Positions 7,555 through 15,557 of a stretch of 35,705 nt of DNA are shown piece by piece. The notes beneath the pieces were generated by a model. That model made no database searches and was not told the DNA's origin. It worked only from the letters and a program-made list of their open reading frames with translations. A program made the position numbers and the translations under genes. Within the stretch, counting starts at the first letter, position 1, and each line of letters starts with the position of its first letter. Source of the stretch: JACNLN01 sp964626495 (GTDB lineage: Bacteria; Fidelibacterota; Marinisomatia; Marinisomatales; CAZVFT01); the NCBI GenBank assembly GCA_964626495.1, contig CAZVFT010000011.1, forward strand, positions 1 to 35,705. Reading direction: 5' to 3'.

Positions 7555-9654
7555 ATGGAATATAATCGCAGAAACAAACTAGACACCCCGGTTCAATATG
7601 TTAGAGGGGTGGGTCCAAAGAGAAGTGAAGTCCTTGAAAATGAAGGAGTCAAAAGCGTCTGGGATCTTCTTTATTATTTCCCAAGACGTCACCTCGACAG
7701 AACCACAGTAACGCCAATCCGAAATCTTCAAAAGGATACTGTGGCAACAGTCGTGGGCAAAATTGAAGCAAAGGGACTCCGTACAACCCGAAGAAAATCA
7801 AAATACTATCAGGTAATCATTATGGATGACACAGGATTTTTAAATTGCATTTGGTTTAATGGTATTAAATATGTAGAAAAGCTGTTTTCCGTGGGTGATT
7901 TGGTAGCATTTCACGGAAAGGTAGACTTTTACAACGGCTATCAAATTGTTCATCCAGAATACGATAAATTGGGAAATGAGGAAAAAGAACCCCTCCATAC
8001 GGGAGCTGTCATTCCTCTATATCCCTCTACCAGTGAATTGAAATCCGTCGGATTAGACAGTCGGGGATTCCGGAAAATTATCAAGAACGCACTTACTTTT
8101 CTTGATCAGGTAGAGTATGACTGTTTACCCAAAACGATATTGGATGAAAACAGGTTAGTATCTCTGGGTGATGCTTTAAGGTACATTCACTTTTCACTGG
8201 ATATAGAGAGCCTGTCATCTTCCATAAAACGATTGAAATTTGATGAGCATTTTTTCCTGCAGCTTCTTATGGCTTTAAGGAAAGTGGGAATCACTGAAGC
8301 TCAAGGGCGGAGTTTGGATAAAACTGGTCCATATGTTAAACTGATATATGACTCCCTCGATTTTGAATTGACAGATGCTCAGAAACATGTTCTCAGGGAA
8401 ATTCGAAATGATCTCGCTTCTCCACGTGTGATGAATCGACTATTACAGGGTGACGTGGGCTCCGGGAAAACCGTCGTGGCAATTTTATCTGCAGCTATCG
8501 CCGTTGGAAATGGTGTTCAGGCTGCGGTGATGGCTCCTACCGAAATCTTGGCACATCAACATTATCAGGTGTTTAAACAATACTGTGATAAAGCTCAAAT
8601 AACAACAGCAATTCTTGTTGGTAAACAAAAGTCAAACGAACGGAAAAACATCCTCGAAGGGATTGAAAATGGCAAGATTCAGATAGTGATAGGAACACAC
8701 GCCCTGATTCAGGAAAACGTCAGATTTAAAAACCTCGGGTTTGTAGTGATTGATGAACAACAGCGGTTTGGTGTTATGCAGCGAGGGATGCTGGTAGAGA
8801 AGGGATACAATCCAGATGTGCTCATTATGACTGCAACCCCCATCCCGAGAAGTTTAGCTATCACATACCATGGTGATATGGATCTCTCAATCATCGATGA
8901 AATGCCAAAGAACCGCCAGCCAGTGGTGACGCGGGTAGTCATCGAAGAAACACTCCCGAAAGTGTACGCTTTCATCAAAGATCAATTGAACAAAGGACGC
9001 CAATGTATTGTGGTGTATCCCCTGATTGAAGAATCGGAAAAGATTGATCTTAAAGCGGCAGTAGAGGGGTACGAAACTCTTACTAATGAAGTGTTTCCTT
9101 CTTACTCGGTGGAATTGATTCACGGCAGGATGAAGATGGAAGAGAAAGATGGCATAATGGATCGTTTCAACCGAAATGACATCCAGGTGTTGGTTTCCAC
9201 GACGGTTGTGGAAGTGGGAATTGATGTCCCGAATGCTACCGTGATGGTGGTAGAGAATGCAGACAGGTTCGGACTGACACAGCTACATCAGCTGAGAGGT
9301 CGAATTGGAAGAGGTACTGAAAAGGGGTATTGCATTCTGGTTCAGCGGAAAATAACGACCACTTCTAAACGAAGACTTGAGATTATTTCCCGCACGAATA
9401 ACGGATTTGAAATCTCTGATGAAGACCTTAAATTACGCGGCCCTGGTGAGTTCTTTGGCATAAAACAACACGGATATTTTAAGTGGAAAATTGCAGATCT
9501 TGTGAAAGATGGACCCATAATTCGCCAGGCAAGAAAATCAGCCTTTGCCCTGGTTGAAAATGATCCACAGTTAAGAAAACCGGAAAATGCAGAAGTTAGG
9601 AAGCGATTTTTAGAAGAATATCAGCATCTGCTGGAATTCGTAAACATTGGATAA
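7555..9654 (+). CDS. recG: ATP-dependent DNA helicase RecG
   Basis: Branch-migrating helicase that remodels stalled forks and Holliday junctions, 699 residues, the usual RecG length. The N-terminal HhH-like region (VQYVRGVGPKRSEVLENEG) and the wedge/OB domain are followed by the Walker A motif GDVGSGKT (299-306), the DEAH-equivalent DEQQRFGV (from 400, usually DEQHRFGV), TATPIPRSLA, and the C-terminal helicase motifs STTVVEVGIDVPNAT and QLRGRIGRG. The conserved C-terminal LKLRGPGEFFG is present. The ATG start lacks a clear Shine-Dalgarno. It is followed after 14 nt by the DUF1844 gene, so a three-gene unit with the DUF2723 gene is likely. Confidence 0.96.
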   Translation: MEYNRRNKLDTPVQYVRGVGPKRSEVLENEGVKSVWDLLYYFPRRHLDRTTVTPIRNLQKDTVATVVGKIEAKGLRTTRRKSKYYQVIIMDDTGFLNCIWFNGIKYVEKLFSVGDLVAFHGKVDFYNGYQIVHPEYDKLGNEEKEPLHTGAVIPLYPSTSELKSVGLDSRGFRKIIKNALTFLDQVEYDCLPKTILDENRLVSLGDALRYIHFSLDIESLSSSIKRLKFDEHFFLQLLMALRKVGITEAQGRSLDKTGPYVKLIYDSLDFELTDAQKHVLREIRNDLASPRVMNRLLQGDVGSGKTVVAILSAAIAVGNGVQAAVMAPTEILAHQHYQVFKQYCDKAQITTAILVGKQKSNERKNILEGIENGKIQIVIGTHALIQENVRFKNLGFVVIDEQQRFGVMQRGMLVEKGYNPDVLIMTATPIPRSLAITYHGDMDLSIIDEMPKNRQPVVTRVVIEETLPKVYAFIKDQLNKGRQCIVVYPLIEESEKIDLKAAVEGYETLTNEVFPSYSVELIHGRMKMEEKDGIMDRFNRNDIQVLVSTTVVEVGIDVPNATVMVVENADRFGLTQLHQLRGRIGRGTEKGYCILVQRKITTTSKRRLEIISRTNNGFEISDEDLKLRGPGEFFGIKQHGYFKWKIADLVKDGPIIRQARKSAFALVENDPQLRKPENAEVRKRFLEEYQHLLEFVNIG

Positions 9655-9668
9655 GGAGTAACCAAGAT

Positions 9669-10013
9669 ATGACAAACGATAAGATCGATAAACATACTCA
9701 ATTATTTTTAGGACTTGTTACTTCGTTAAGTACCCAAGCGTGGATACAACTTGGCAAAATCAAAAATCCTATGACAGATAAACTTGAGCGCGATATCAAC
9801 GCTGCTTCTGTGACGATTGATATGCTTGATATGCTCAAAGTGAAGATGACCGGAAATCTTTCTGAGGAGGAAGATCGTCTTTTGAGCAGTACTGTTAGCG
9901 ATTTGAAGATAAATTTTGTGGAAGAACGGGATAAGCCTGAGCCGGAGGAGGAAGAAGCTTCGGTCGAAAAAAAGGAGAAAGAAGGTGAGGATTCCAAAAA
10001 CAAATCTGAATAG
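9669..10013 (+). CDS. DUF1844 domain-containing protein
   Basis: Small 114-residue cytoplasmic protein. The DUF1844 core is in the N-terminal 80 residues (FLGLVTSLSTQAWIQLGK, then INAASVTIDMLDMLKVKMTGNLSEEE). The last about 35 residues are a highly charged Glu/Lys tail that is probably disordered. An AAGGAG ribosome binding site precedes the ATG. It is sandwiched 14 nt after recG and 9 nt before the DUF2723 gene, so cotranscription is very likely. The function of DUF1844 is not established and no catalytic residues are apparent. Confidence 0.85.
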   Translation: MTNDKIDKHTQLFLGLVTSLSTQAWIQLGKIKNPMTDKLERDINAASVTIDMLDMLKVKMTGNLSEEEDRLLSSTVSDLKINFVEERDKPEPEEEEASVEKKEKEGEDSKNKSE

Positions 10014-10022
10014 AAGGTAAGT

Positions 10023-12743
10023 ATGTCTCCAAAGAAATTAAACCGTATTTTAGCAGCCGTTGTATTTGTTATCAGTTTCATTGTCTATTTGGACACAATG
10101 GCTCCCACAGTTTCTTTCTGGGATTGTGGGGAATTCATAGCCACCTCATACACTCTGGGAGTACCTCATCCTCCTGGAAGTCCACTTTATCTGATTATTG
10201 GGCGAATCTTTTCAATGATTCCCTTTGGCGATGATATCGCTTTTCGTGTCAATCTCATTTCTCCTATTGTTACTTCCTTCACCGTGATGTTTCTCTACCT
10301 GATTATCGTTCAATTTTTTGTTCACGTCAGGGGAGTTATTTCAACAACAAGAGATAAGTTAACAGTGTTTGGTTCTGCTCTTGTGGGATCTCTTACCTTC
10401 GCATTTTCAGACAGTCTCTGGTTTAATGCAGTAGAGGCAGAAGTGTATTCGATGAGTACCTTCTTCACAGCGATTGTTGTCTGGTTAATATTACTCTGGG
10501 CAGAACGATCGGAAAAACCAGGAAACGAGAGGTATGTTTTACTTATTAGCTACATGCTGGGACTGGCAGCGGGCATACACCTTTTAAATCTCCTCGCTAT
10601 TCCATTTATGGCTCTCATCGTCTATTTTAAAAAGAGAGAGTTTTCATTGCCATCATTTTTCGCAGTGGCAGGTATCTCATTTGTAATTTTTCTTGTAATC
10701 TATAAGGGTGTGATTAAAGGCTTACCCAAACTTGCTCTCCAAGTTGGATTTTCAGGGATCGCTGTTTTACTGCTTGTTCTTCTTATTGGAACAGCCATAG
10801 TGATTGTAAAAAAACACCATCTCTGGTCGTTAATTTTTGCCTCACTGGTGTTGATCATTGTGGGGTACTCCACGTACACAATGATCTATATCCGATCAAA
10901 TCAGAATCCTTCTATTGATGAGAATAATCCGGAAACAGTAAAAGCATTCATCAATTACACGGAGCGAGTACAATATGGTTCAATTACGTTATTACCAAGG
11001 AAATTTAACAAACTTCCACCTATGCACGAGGTAGTCGGTCCTCCCAAAAGGGGACGTAATTATTCCGGTGCTCAAAAAAACAGGTACCGATTTTATGAGT
11101 TTGATAAACAGTTAAATTTTCTTTGGAACTATCAGATAGTCAAAATGTACGTCAGGTATTTCCTGTGGCAGTTTGTGGGTAAAGGTCCGGCGGATGAAAA
11201 ATTAGTGAGCAGTTTCGGAGCAAAACCAAAGCGAAATGAAGATGGTGTTTACTGGTTTCAGTTTGGTCTCCCTCTTGCGTTTTTTCTGGGAATTTTTGGG
11301 ATGGTTCACCATTTTAAGAAGGACTGGGCTCATGCCTTTTCTGTGTTAGCCCTCATTTTGTTAACGGGTGTTGCTATCGTACTTTATTTAAATCAAGACA
11401 ATCCTCAGCCAAGAGAGCGGGATTATGTTTTTACAGGTAGCTTCCTGGCTTTTGCCATCTGGATTGCTTTCGGAGCAGGAGCTATTCTGGATCGAGTTGT
11501 AAAGTACTGCAAAGAGAAGGATTTTGTAAATCATGCTCTATACGCTACTATTGTAGTCCAACTGTTTTTGGTACCAGGAGTAATGGCTTTTTCAAATTAT
11601 CATTCTCACAACCGCTCCGGAAATTATGTGGCTTGGGATTATTCATACAATATTTTACAGACCTGTGAACCAAATTCCATCATTTTTACTAATGGCGATA
11701 ATGATACTTTCCCGCTCTGGTATCTTCAGGAAGTAGAAGGCGTCCGAAAAGATATAACGGTAGCCAATCTGAGTTTGCTGAATACGGATTGGTACATCAG
11801 ACAACTTCGAGATTCCCGTCCGAAAGGTGAGCGATTTATTAACCTCACGGATGATCAGATTTCAGGTGTTCAACCCATAGGCAAGAATCCCGCAACTAAA
11901 AAAGCATTGTTTTTACAGGTTAGCCAGTGGAAAACAACTCCTGTTACCATTCCCGTCAAAGATAACCCTCTCAATACCGAGAGAAAAATAAGTTGGGAAT
12001 TAAAACCAACATTTGGGAAAAATGGAATTAGGGTTCAGGATTTGATGATCTTTCACATTATTAAAGAGAGTAAATGGCGTTATCCAATCTACTTTGCTGT
12101 AACAGTTTCGCATAGTAATAAGATTGGTCTGGATAAGTATCTTGATATGGAGGGATTAGCATTTCGTTTGAAATCTCACAAAACGGGAAAACTGATTGAT
12201 TATGACAATTTAAAGACAAATCTATTGGAAAAATATCAATATAGAAATCTTAATAACCCTGAAGTGTATTATAATCCCAACATCATAAAATTGCTCCAGA
12301 ATTATCGTTCGGCTTTTCTTCAGTTGGCGGATGATGATCTGAGGAGAATCCAGAAAAAAAGGAAAAAAGAGCCATTGCTATCGGACGATGAGCTGGAGAG
12401 ACTTCAACAAGAGGCTTTAGCCGCACTGGATTCCCTGAGTATCCGGATACCTGAGGAGGTGATTCCTAAAACAAGCCATGATATGGATTTTCATCTGGGT
12501 CGTATCTATCTCGGTTTAGGTGATTTTAAAAAAAGTTTGAGTATCTTTGAGAACTTGTACTATAAAAATCCTGGACGACCTGAGATTGTTGGTATGTTGT
12601 TAAAAGTATACGAAGAACTTGAGGATTGGGATAAAGCTATTTCTGTTATAAATAACTGGTTGGAGAAAAATCCTGATGATCCTATTGCTGAAGACTTATT
12701 AAAAGAATATCAGAGTAAAAAAACGGATACAACTGATTTATAA
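10023..12743 (+). CDS. DUF2723 membrane protein with C-terminal TPRs, probable glycosyltransferase
   Basis: 906-residue polytopic membrane protein. The DUF2723 signature is at the N-terminus: a first TM (about 9-25), then APTVSFWDCGEFIATSY and GVPHPPGSPLYLIIGR, i.e. an acidic residue in the first extracytoplasmic loop as in GT-C-fold mannosyltransferases. About a dozen hydrophobic helices follow up to about residue 525. A soluble region comes next, with NGDNDTFPLWYLQEVEGVRKDI, and then two or so TPR-like repeats (about 820-895). The eukaryotic DUF2723 protein TMEM260 is an O-mannosyltransferase, so a protein O-glycosyltransferase acting at the periplasmic face is a reasonable inference. Substrate and sugar are unknown. 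It is the last gene of the recG unit, with AAGGT upstream of the ATG. Confidence 0.85.
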   Translation: MSPKKLNRILAAVVFVISFIVYLDTMAPTVSFWDCGEFIATSYTLGVPHPPGSPLYLIIGRIFSMIPFGDDIAFRVNLISPIVTSFTVMFLYLIIVQFFVHVRGVISTTRDKLTVFGSALVGSLTFAFSDSLWFNAVEAEVYSMSTFFTAIVVWLILLWAERSEKPGNERYVLLISYMLGLAAGIHLLNLLAIPFMALIVYFKKREFSLPSFFAVAGISFVIFLVIYKGVIKGLPKLALQVGFSGIAVLLLVLLIGTAIVIVKKHHLWSLIFASLVLIIVGYSTYTMIYIRSNQNPSIDENNPETVKAFINYTERVQYGSITLLPRKFNKLPPMHEVVGPPKRGRNYSGAQKNRYRFYEFDKQLNFLWNYQIVKMYVRYFLWQFVGKGPADEKLVSSFGAKPKRNEDGVYWFQFGLPLAFFLGIFGMVHHFKKDWAHAFSVLALILLTGVAIVLYLNQDNPQPRERDYVFTGSFLAFAIWIAFGAGAILDRVVKYCKEKDFVNHALYATIVVQLFLVPGVMAFSNYHSHNRSGNYVAWDYSYNILQTCEPNSIIFTNGDNDTFPLWYLQEVEGVRKDITVANLSLLNTDWYIRQLRDSRPKGERFINLTDDQISGVQPIGKNPATKKALFLQVSQWKTTPVTIPVKDNPLNTERKISWELKPTFGKNGIRVQDLMIFHIIKESKWRYPIYFAVTVSHSNKIGLDKYLDMEGLAFRLKSHKTGKLIDYDNLKTNLLEKYQYRNLNNPEVYYNPNIIKLLQNYRSAFLQLADDDLRRIQKKRKKEPLLSDDELERLQQEALAALDSLSIRIPEEVIPKTSHDMDFHLGRIYLGLGDFKKSLSIFENLYYKNPGRPEIVGMLLKVYEELEDWDKAISVINNWLEKNPDDPIAEDLLKEYQSKKTDTTDL

Positions 12744-12991
12744 TTGCGGAGCAGGTCATTCAGTCAGGTTAGGGAGGAATTGTCGACTCTCATCATTTCC
12801 TTGAGAAGTAAACACTTTAAGCATCTGAGATAGAACCGATTCACTAAAGAGCATAATTATCTTCCGGCTCAGAAATGGAAAAGAGTGAAAGTGGGATGTG
12901 CAGGTGGAAAAAATAGGTCGTGAAATGTGATGTGTACTAATCAATGATGTTTTAACAAATGTGTATTTTCCAATCTGACTAAAGAATTGAA
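12744..12991. other. Convergent intergenic spacer without a recognisable gene
   Basis: This spacer lies between the end of the DUF2723 gene and the minus-strand terminator. A 62-codon open frame exists on the minus strand (12756-12944). It has no ribosome binding site and no protein-like pattern, so I do not call it. Nothing else is recognisable here. Confidence 0.6.
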
Positions 12992-13021
12992 TAATTAAAA
13001 AGGGGTTCAGTAGAACCCCTT
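12991..13021 (-). terminator. Rho-independent terminator for the minus-strand coiled-coil genes
   Basis: A perfect 9-bp stem is formed by AAGGGGTTC (13000-13008) and GAACCCCTT (13013-13021) with a 4-nt loop. On the minus strand the stem is followed by a T-rich run (TTTTAATTATT), the arrangement expected of an intrinsic terminator reading leftward. It lies 27 nt beyond the stop of the 162-residue gene. On the plus strand the trailing sequence is not T-rich, so use by the DUF2723 unit is less likely. Confidence 0.85.
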
Positions 13022-13047
13022 ATATTCAGCTAAAGATTTTCTTGGAA

Positions 13048-13536
13048 TTATTTTTTCTTTGGCATTTGAGCGTTTATATCCTCAATATCATCTTCAGCCG
13101 TTCGGAGGCGTTCATCCAGGTCAGCAATGTCACGGTGGCTCCTTCGTTTAAAGGATTTAAACTGTGATTCAAACTGTTCCGCATTTTCTTCCACTTTCTT
13201 AAACCTAGCCTCTGCAAAACGTTCATGATCTTCCAAGTTTAACTGGACAGTTTCAATGTCCCTAGATAATGAATCGGCCACATCGTTAATAAGCTGAGTA
13301 TTGGCTACAATATCTTGTTTAGCTTTTTTAAGATGTTTTCCTCTTCCAATAAATTTAAGATTTAAATCCCTTAAGTCTTCCCGGAATTCGCTATTAACCT
13401 CATCAACATGTTTTAACTGTAGAAATTCCATTTCATCCATCCTTGCAAACATTTTGTCCATGCTAACCTTATAATAAATAGCTGCGGCAATACAGGCAAT
13501 AACAATCAAAATTAGGATTTTATCTCTTGTTTCCAT
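13048..13536 (-). CDS. Membrane-anchored coiled-coil protein, function unknown
   Basis: 162 residues. One N-terminal hydrophobic helix (about 7-22, ILILIVIACIAAAIYY) is followed by a long, highly charged region (about 30-158) with heptad-like spacing, consistent with a continuous coiled coil. The topology would be a single-span anchor with the coil on one side of the membrane. I cannot name a family. The start is supported by GGGAG 6 nt upstream of the ATG. It is second in a two-gene minus-strand unit, 11 nt after the 108-residue gene, and ends at the terminator at 12991-13021. Confidence 0.75.
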   Translation of the reverse strand: METRDKILILIVIACIAAAIYYKVSMDKMFARMDEMEFLQLKHVDEVNSEFREDLRDLNLKFIGRGKHLKKAKQDIVANTQLINDVADSLSRDIETVQLNLEDHERFAEARFKKVEENAEQFESQFKSFKRRSHRDIADLDERLRTAEDDIEDINAQMPKKK

Positions 13537-13547
13537 CTTTACTCCCT

Positions 13548-13874
13548 TTATTTTTTATCCATTTTCTCAAGTCTTTTTTCCCATTCGCTTAATTCTCTTT
13601 GAGGAACAGTTTCCTCCTCAACTTGATCAGGGGTTCCAAATTCCCCTGATTTTATCTTTTCCAACAACTCTTCTTTCTTTTCTGTATTTGCCTTTAAACA
13701 ATCCATCAACTCCTTAACTTCATCATTAAACTCACTGATGGTATGTTCCAATCGCAAAATTAATTCATCCAGCAGAACTGTTCCATATGATTCGTTAATC
13801 CCATCGAGGAGACCATCCAATTTTTCTGATAAATAGGATACTCTTACATCAGGACTATTAAAATCAATTGACAT
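13548..13874 (-). CDS. Small soluble helical protein, function unknown
   Basis: 108 residues, acidic, with no signal peptide or membrane segment. Residues about 15-75 look like amphipathic helices and possibly a coiled coil (LLDELILRLEHTISEFNDEV, then ELMDCLKANTEKKEELLEKI). The C-terminus is a charged tail ending in EWEKRLEKMDKK. It is not recognised as any family. GGGAG upstream of the ATG supports the start. It is the first gene of a unit with the membrane-anchored coiled-coil gene (11-nt gap), so the two products may interact; that is inference from position only. Confidence 0.72.
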   Translation of the reverse strand: MSIDFNSPDVRVSYLSEKLDGLLDGINESYGTVLLDELILRLEHTISEFNDEVKELMDCLKANTEKKEELLEKIKSGEFGTPDQVEEETVPQRELSEWEKRLEKMDKK

Positions 13875-14227
13875 GATATTTCTCCCAATAATACTAAGTG
13901 ATCGGACAATTAATATAGAGTTTTATTCCATTAAAAAAAAATGAAAATCACCTTTTCACTAAGAAAATCATTGTAAATCCGTTAAATATGTTATAAATAA
14001 CTTAATACAATATCAATTAAATTTTCTATAATTAACGTCTATAATTAAGTAATTATTCAGTTGATGGCTGGGTGACATTCTGAGTAAGTGGTGGAGTGAA
14101 GAATAGTAGAGATGTGAAGATAATAAGAAATTTACTCCTTCAGGTAGACTGGTTTGATGAAAACTTTTAGTTTAATAACATCAAATGCTACATTCTGTAG
14201 GGTAAAAATATTTTTTATAAATAAAAC
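13875..14227. other. AT-rich divergent intergenic region
   Basis: Very AT-rich spacer between the leftward small-gene pair and the rightward outer-membrane gene. It contains an A9-type homopolymer near 13935 and repeated TAATTAA-like words at 14020-14055. A short G-rich stretch (14064-14110) shares GTAAGTGGT (14084-14092) with the heptamer tract at 7392-7400. I see no gene in it. The promoter of the leftward unit must lie here, but I found no convincing consensus. Confidence 0.5.
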
Positions 14228-14256
14228 TTGACACTTATTGCAAAGAGTTCTATAAT
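14228..14256 (+). promoter_or_regulatory. Perfect sigma70-type promoter
   Basis: TTGACA (14228-14233) is separated by exactly 17 nt from TATAAT (14251-14256), a full match to the housekeeping consensus at both hexamers with optimal spacing. Transcription should start near 14263. A GAGGAG ribosome binding site at 14281-14286 precedes the ATG at 14295. This predicts strong constitutive expression of the Glu-rich outer-membrane protein. Confidence 0.88.
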
Positions 14257-14294
14257 AAAAGTGAGCCCAAAACAAATTAAGAGGAGAAAAAGAT

Positions 14295-15226
14295 ATGAAA
14301 CACCTTGTTAAACACAATCCGATCATTTTTATGTTAGTTATATCCTTGGCTTTCTGGCCTCTTGTAGCCCAAGAGGAAACAGAAGAGGTAGAAGAGTCTT
14401 TAGAGTCTTTGTTAGAAACTGTAATAGAAGAAGAGCAGGAAATAGAAGCTGAAGAGGCAGTAGAGGAAGACATAGAAACTTTATTAGAAGCTGAAACTGA
14501 AGAGGAAGTTGAGGAAGNNNNNNNNNNNNNNNNNNNNNNNNNNNNNNNNNNNNNNNNNNNNNNNNNNNNNNNNNNNNNNNNNNNNNNNNNNNNNNNNNNN
14601 NNNNNNNNNNNNNNNNNGAGGAAGACATAGAAACTTTATTAGAAGCTGAAACTGAAGAGGAAGTTGAGGAAGCCGCAGAATTAATAGAAGAAGCCATAAT
14701 GGAAGAAGAAGTAATGGAGGAGGAAATTGTTGAAGAAGAGTTTGCTGCCAGTGCAGGTTTTACGGTAGGATTAAATATTGGTTATCCCATCATTACAGGA
14801 GAATATTTAAAAGGAGCTGAGTCAGCCGGTCCAAATATTGGAATAATTGTTGGTACTCCCTATGGATTTCCTTTGGGACCCTTTACTATCGGTGTGGGAG
14901 CAGAAATCCTAACTTATAGCTGGGGTGACTACTATTCTGGCATAGCACTTCTTGGTACTATAAACACTGCTTTAAATGATATGCTACCTTTTGAGTTACC
15001 TGGTATTTTATCCATCCAGGTCAGTGGTGGTTACTTCGGTGCGGGATTAGGGACTACAATTGGAGGTTCATTTGATTATCAAGTACCAAACTTACCTCTG
15101 TTCATTAAAGCATATGGAAGAGGTAATGCCACAACAGCTGCAGGAGGTGATGATATAGCAGATAAACCAACAGGTTGGATTAATCTTGGTGCTATAATCA
15201 GTTACGATATTTCCACTCTCTTCTAA
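14295..15226 (+). CDS. Secreted outer-membrane barrel protein with Glu-rich tandem-repeat segment (interrupted by gap)
   Basis: The gene is split by 100 N. The left part gives a signal peptide (about 1-25, ending WPLVAQ) and an acidic segment of Glu, Val, Leu and Thr (EAVEEDIETLLEAETEEEVEE). The right part starts with the same acidic sequence and, from about 14745, runs into a Gly- and aromatic-rich region of about 160 residues with alternating hydrophobic strands. It ends in TLF, a terminal Phe typical of barrels inserted by BAM. Both sides are open and codon-phased, so this is one gene. The right part begins in codon position 1 at 14618 and the left ends on codon position 1 at 14517, so the missing length should be 2 modulo 3, not 100. 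The family is not recognised. The strong promoter and terminator suggest an abundant, monocistronic surface protein. Confidence 0.8.
14463..14672 (+). repeat. Acidic-coding tandem repeat with exact 55-nt duplicate either side of the gap
   Basis: Bases 14463-14517 and 14618-14672 are identical over 55 nt and encode EEDIETLLEAETEEEVEE. The preceding bases also encode closely related acidic residues. The true number of copies is not resolved because the gap falls between the two identical stretches. Confidence 0.85.
14518..14617. other. Assembly gap (100 N)
   Basis: Exactly 100 unresolved bases, a conventional scaffold filler rather than a measured length. It lies inside the acidic repeat region of the outer-membrane protein gene. 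Reading frame continuity requires a real length of 2 modulo 3. Confidence 0.98.
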
Positions 15227-15252
15227 TTCAATATAAAAATATTGGTTGAAGA

Positions 15253-15287
15253 AAGGTGTCCAGAATTATTTGGACACCTTTTTCTTT
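15253..15287 (+). terminator. Rho-independent terminator of the Glu-rich outer-membrane gene
   Basis: A perfect 10-bp stem, AAGGTGTCCA (15253-15262) with TGGACACCTT (15271-15280), has an 8-nt AT-rich loop and is followed by TTTCTTTATT. It lies 26 nt after the stop codon at 15226 and closes a single-gene transcription unit that begins at the promoter at 14228. Confidence 0.9.
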
Positions 15288-15557
15288 ATTAAGGGGGTGG
15301 AATAGAATAACTCACACGTATAAAGATGCAATTAATTGTCTTATAACAACAGTATGGATTTTAATCCGATGACTAATATTATTGCACCCCCTAAACCTTA
15401 CTCTTATCGAAAAGATATATCTTCATTAATTGAAGTTCTACACAGATTCTCAGCATACGACTTACTTGTACGCAGTATAGGTAAATATTGGGCTTTTGAA
15501 GTGCATAAATATAGAATAAATTCAGCCGATTAATTGAAGCTGAAAATATGCAAAAAT
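15288..15557. other. Intergenic region upstream of wecB
   Basis: AT-rich spacer. It contains an 8-bp inverted repeat, AGGGGGTG (15292-15299) with CACCCCCT (15385-15392), the palindrome AAGATATATCTT (15412-15423), and CTTCA/TGAAG arms right after it. A 65-codon open frame from a TTG (15336-15533) has no ribosome binding site and no recognisable pattern, so I leave it out. No clear promoter consensus was found. Confidence 0.45.

Noticed and set aside
9698..10081. 127-codon minus-strand frame opposite the DUF1844 gene
   Set aside because: Ser/Phe-rich shadow of the Glu/Lys-rich DUF1844 tail. The plus-strand gene has domain support and good spacing in its operon.
12756..12944. 62-codon minus-strand frame in the convergent spacer
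   Set aside because: It would start in the middle of a spacer without ribosome binding site and is His/Ser/Phe-rich without structure.
15336..15533. 65-codon plus-strand frame from TTG before wecB
   Set aside because: No ribosome binding site, no homology pattern, and it covers palindromic intergenic sequence.
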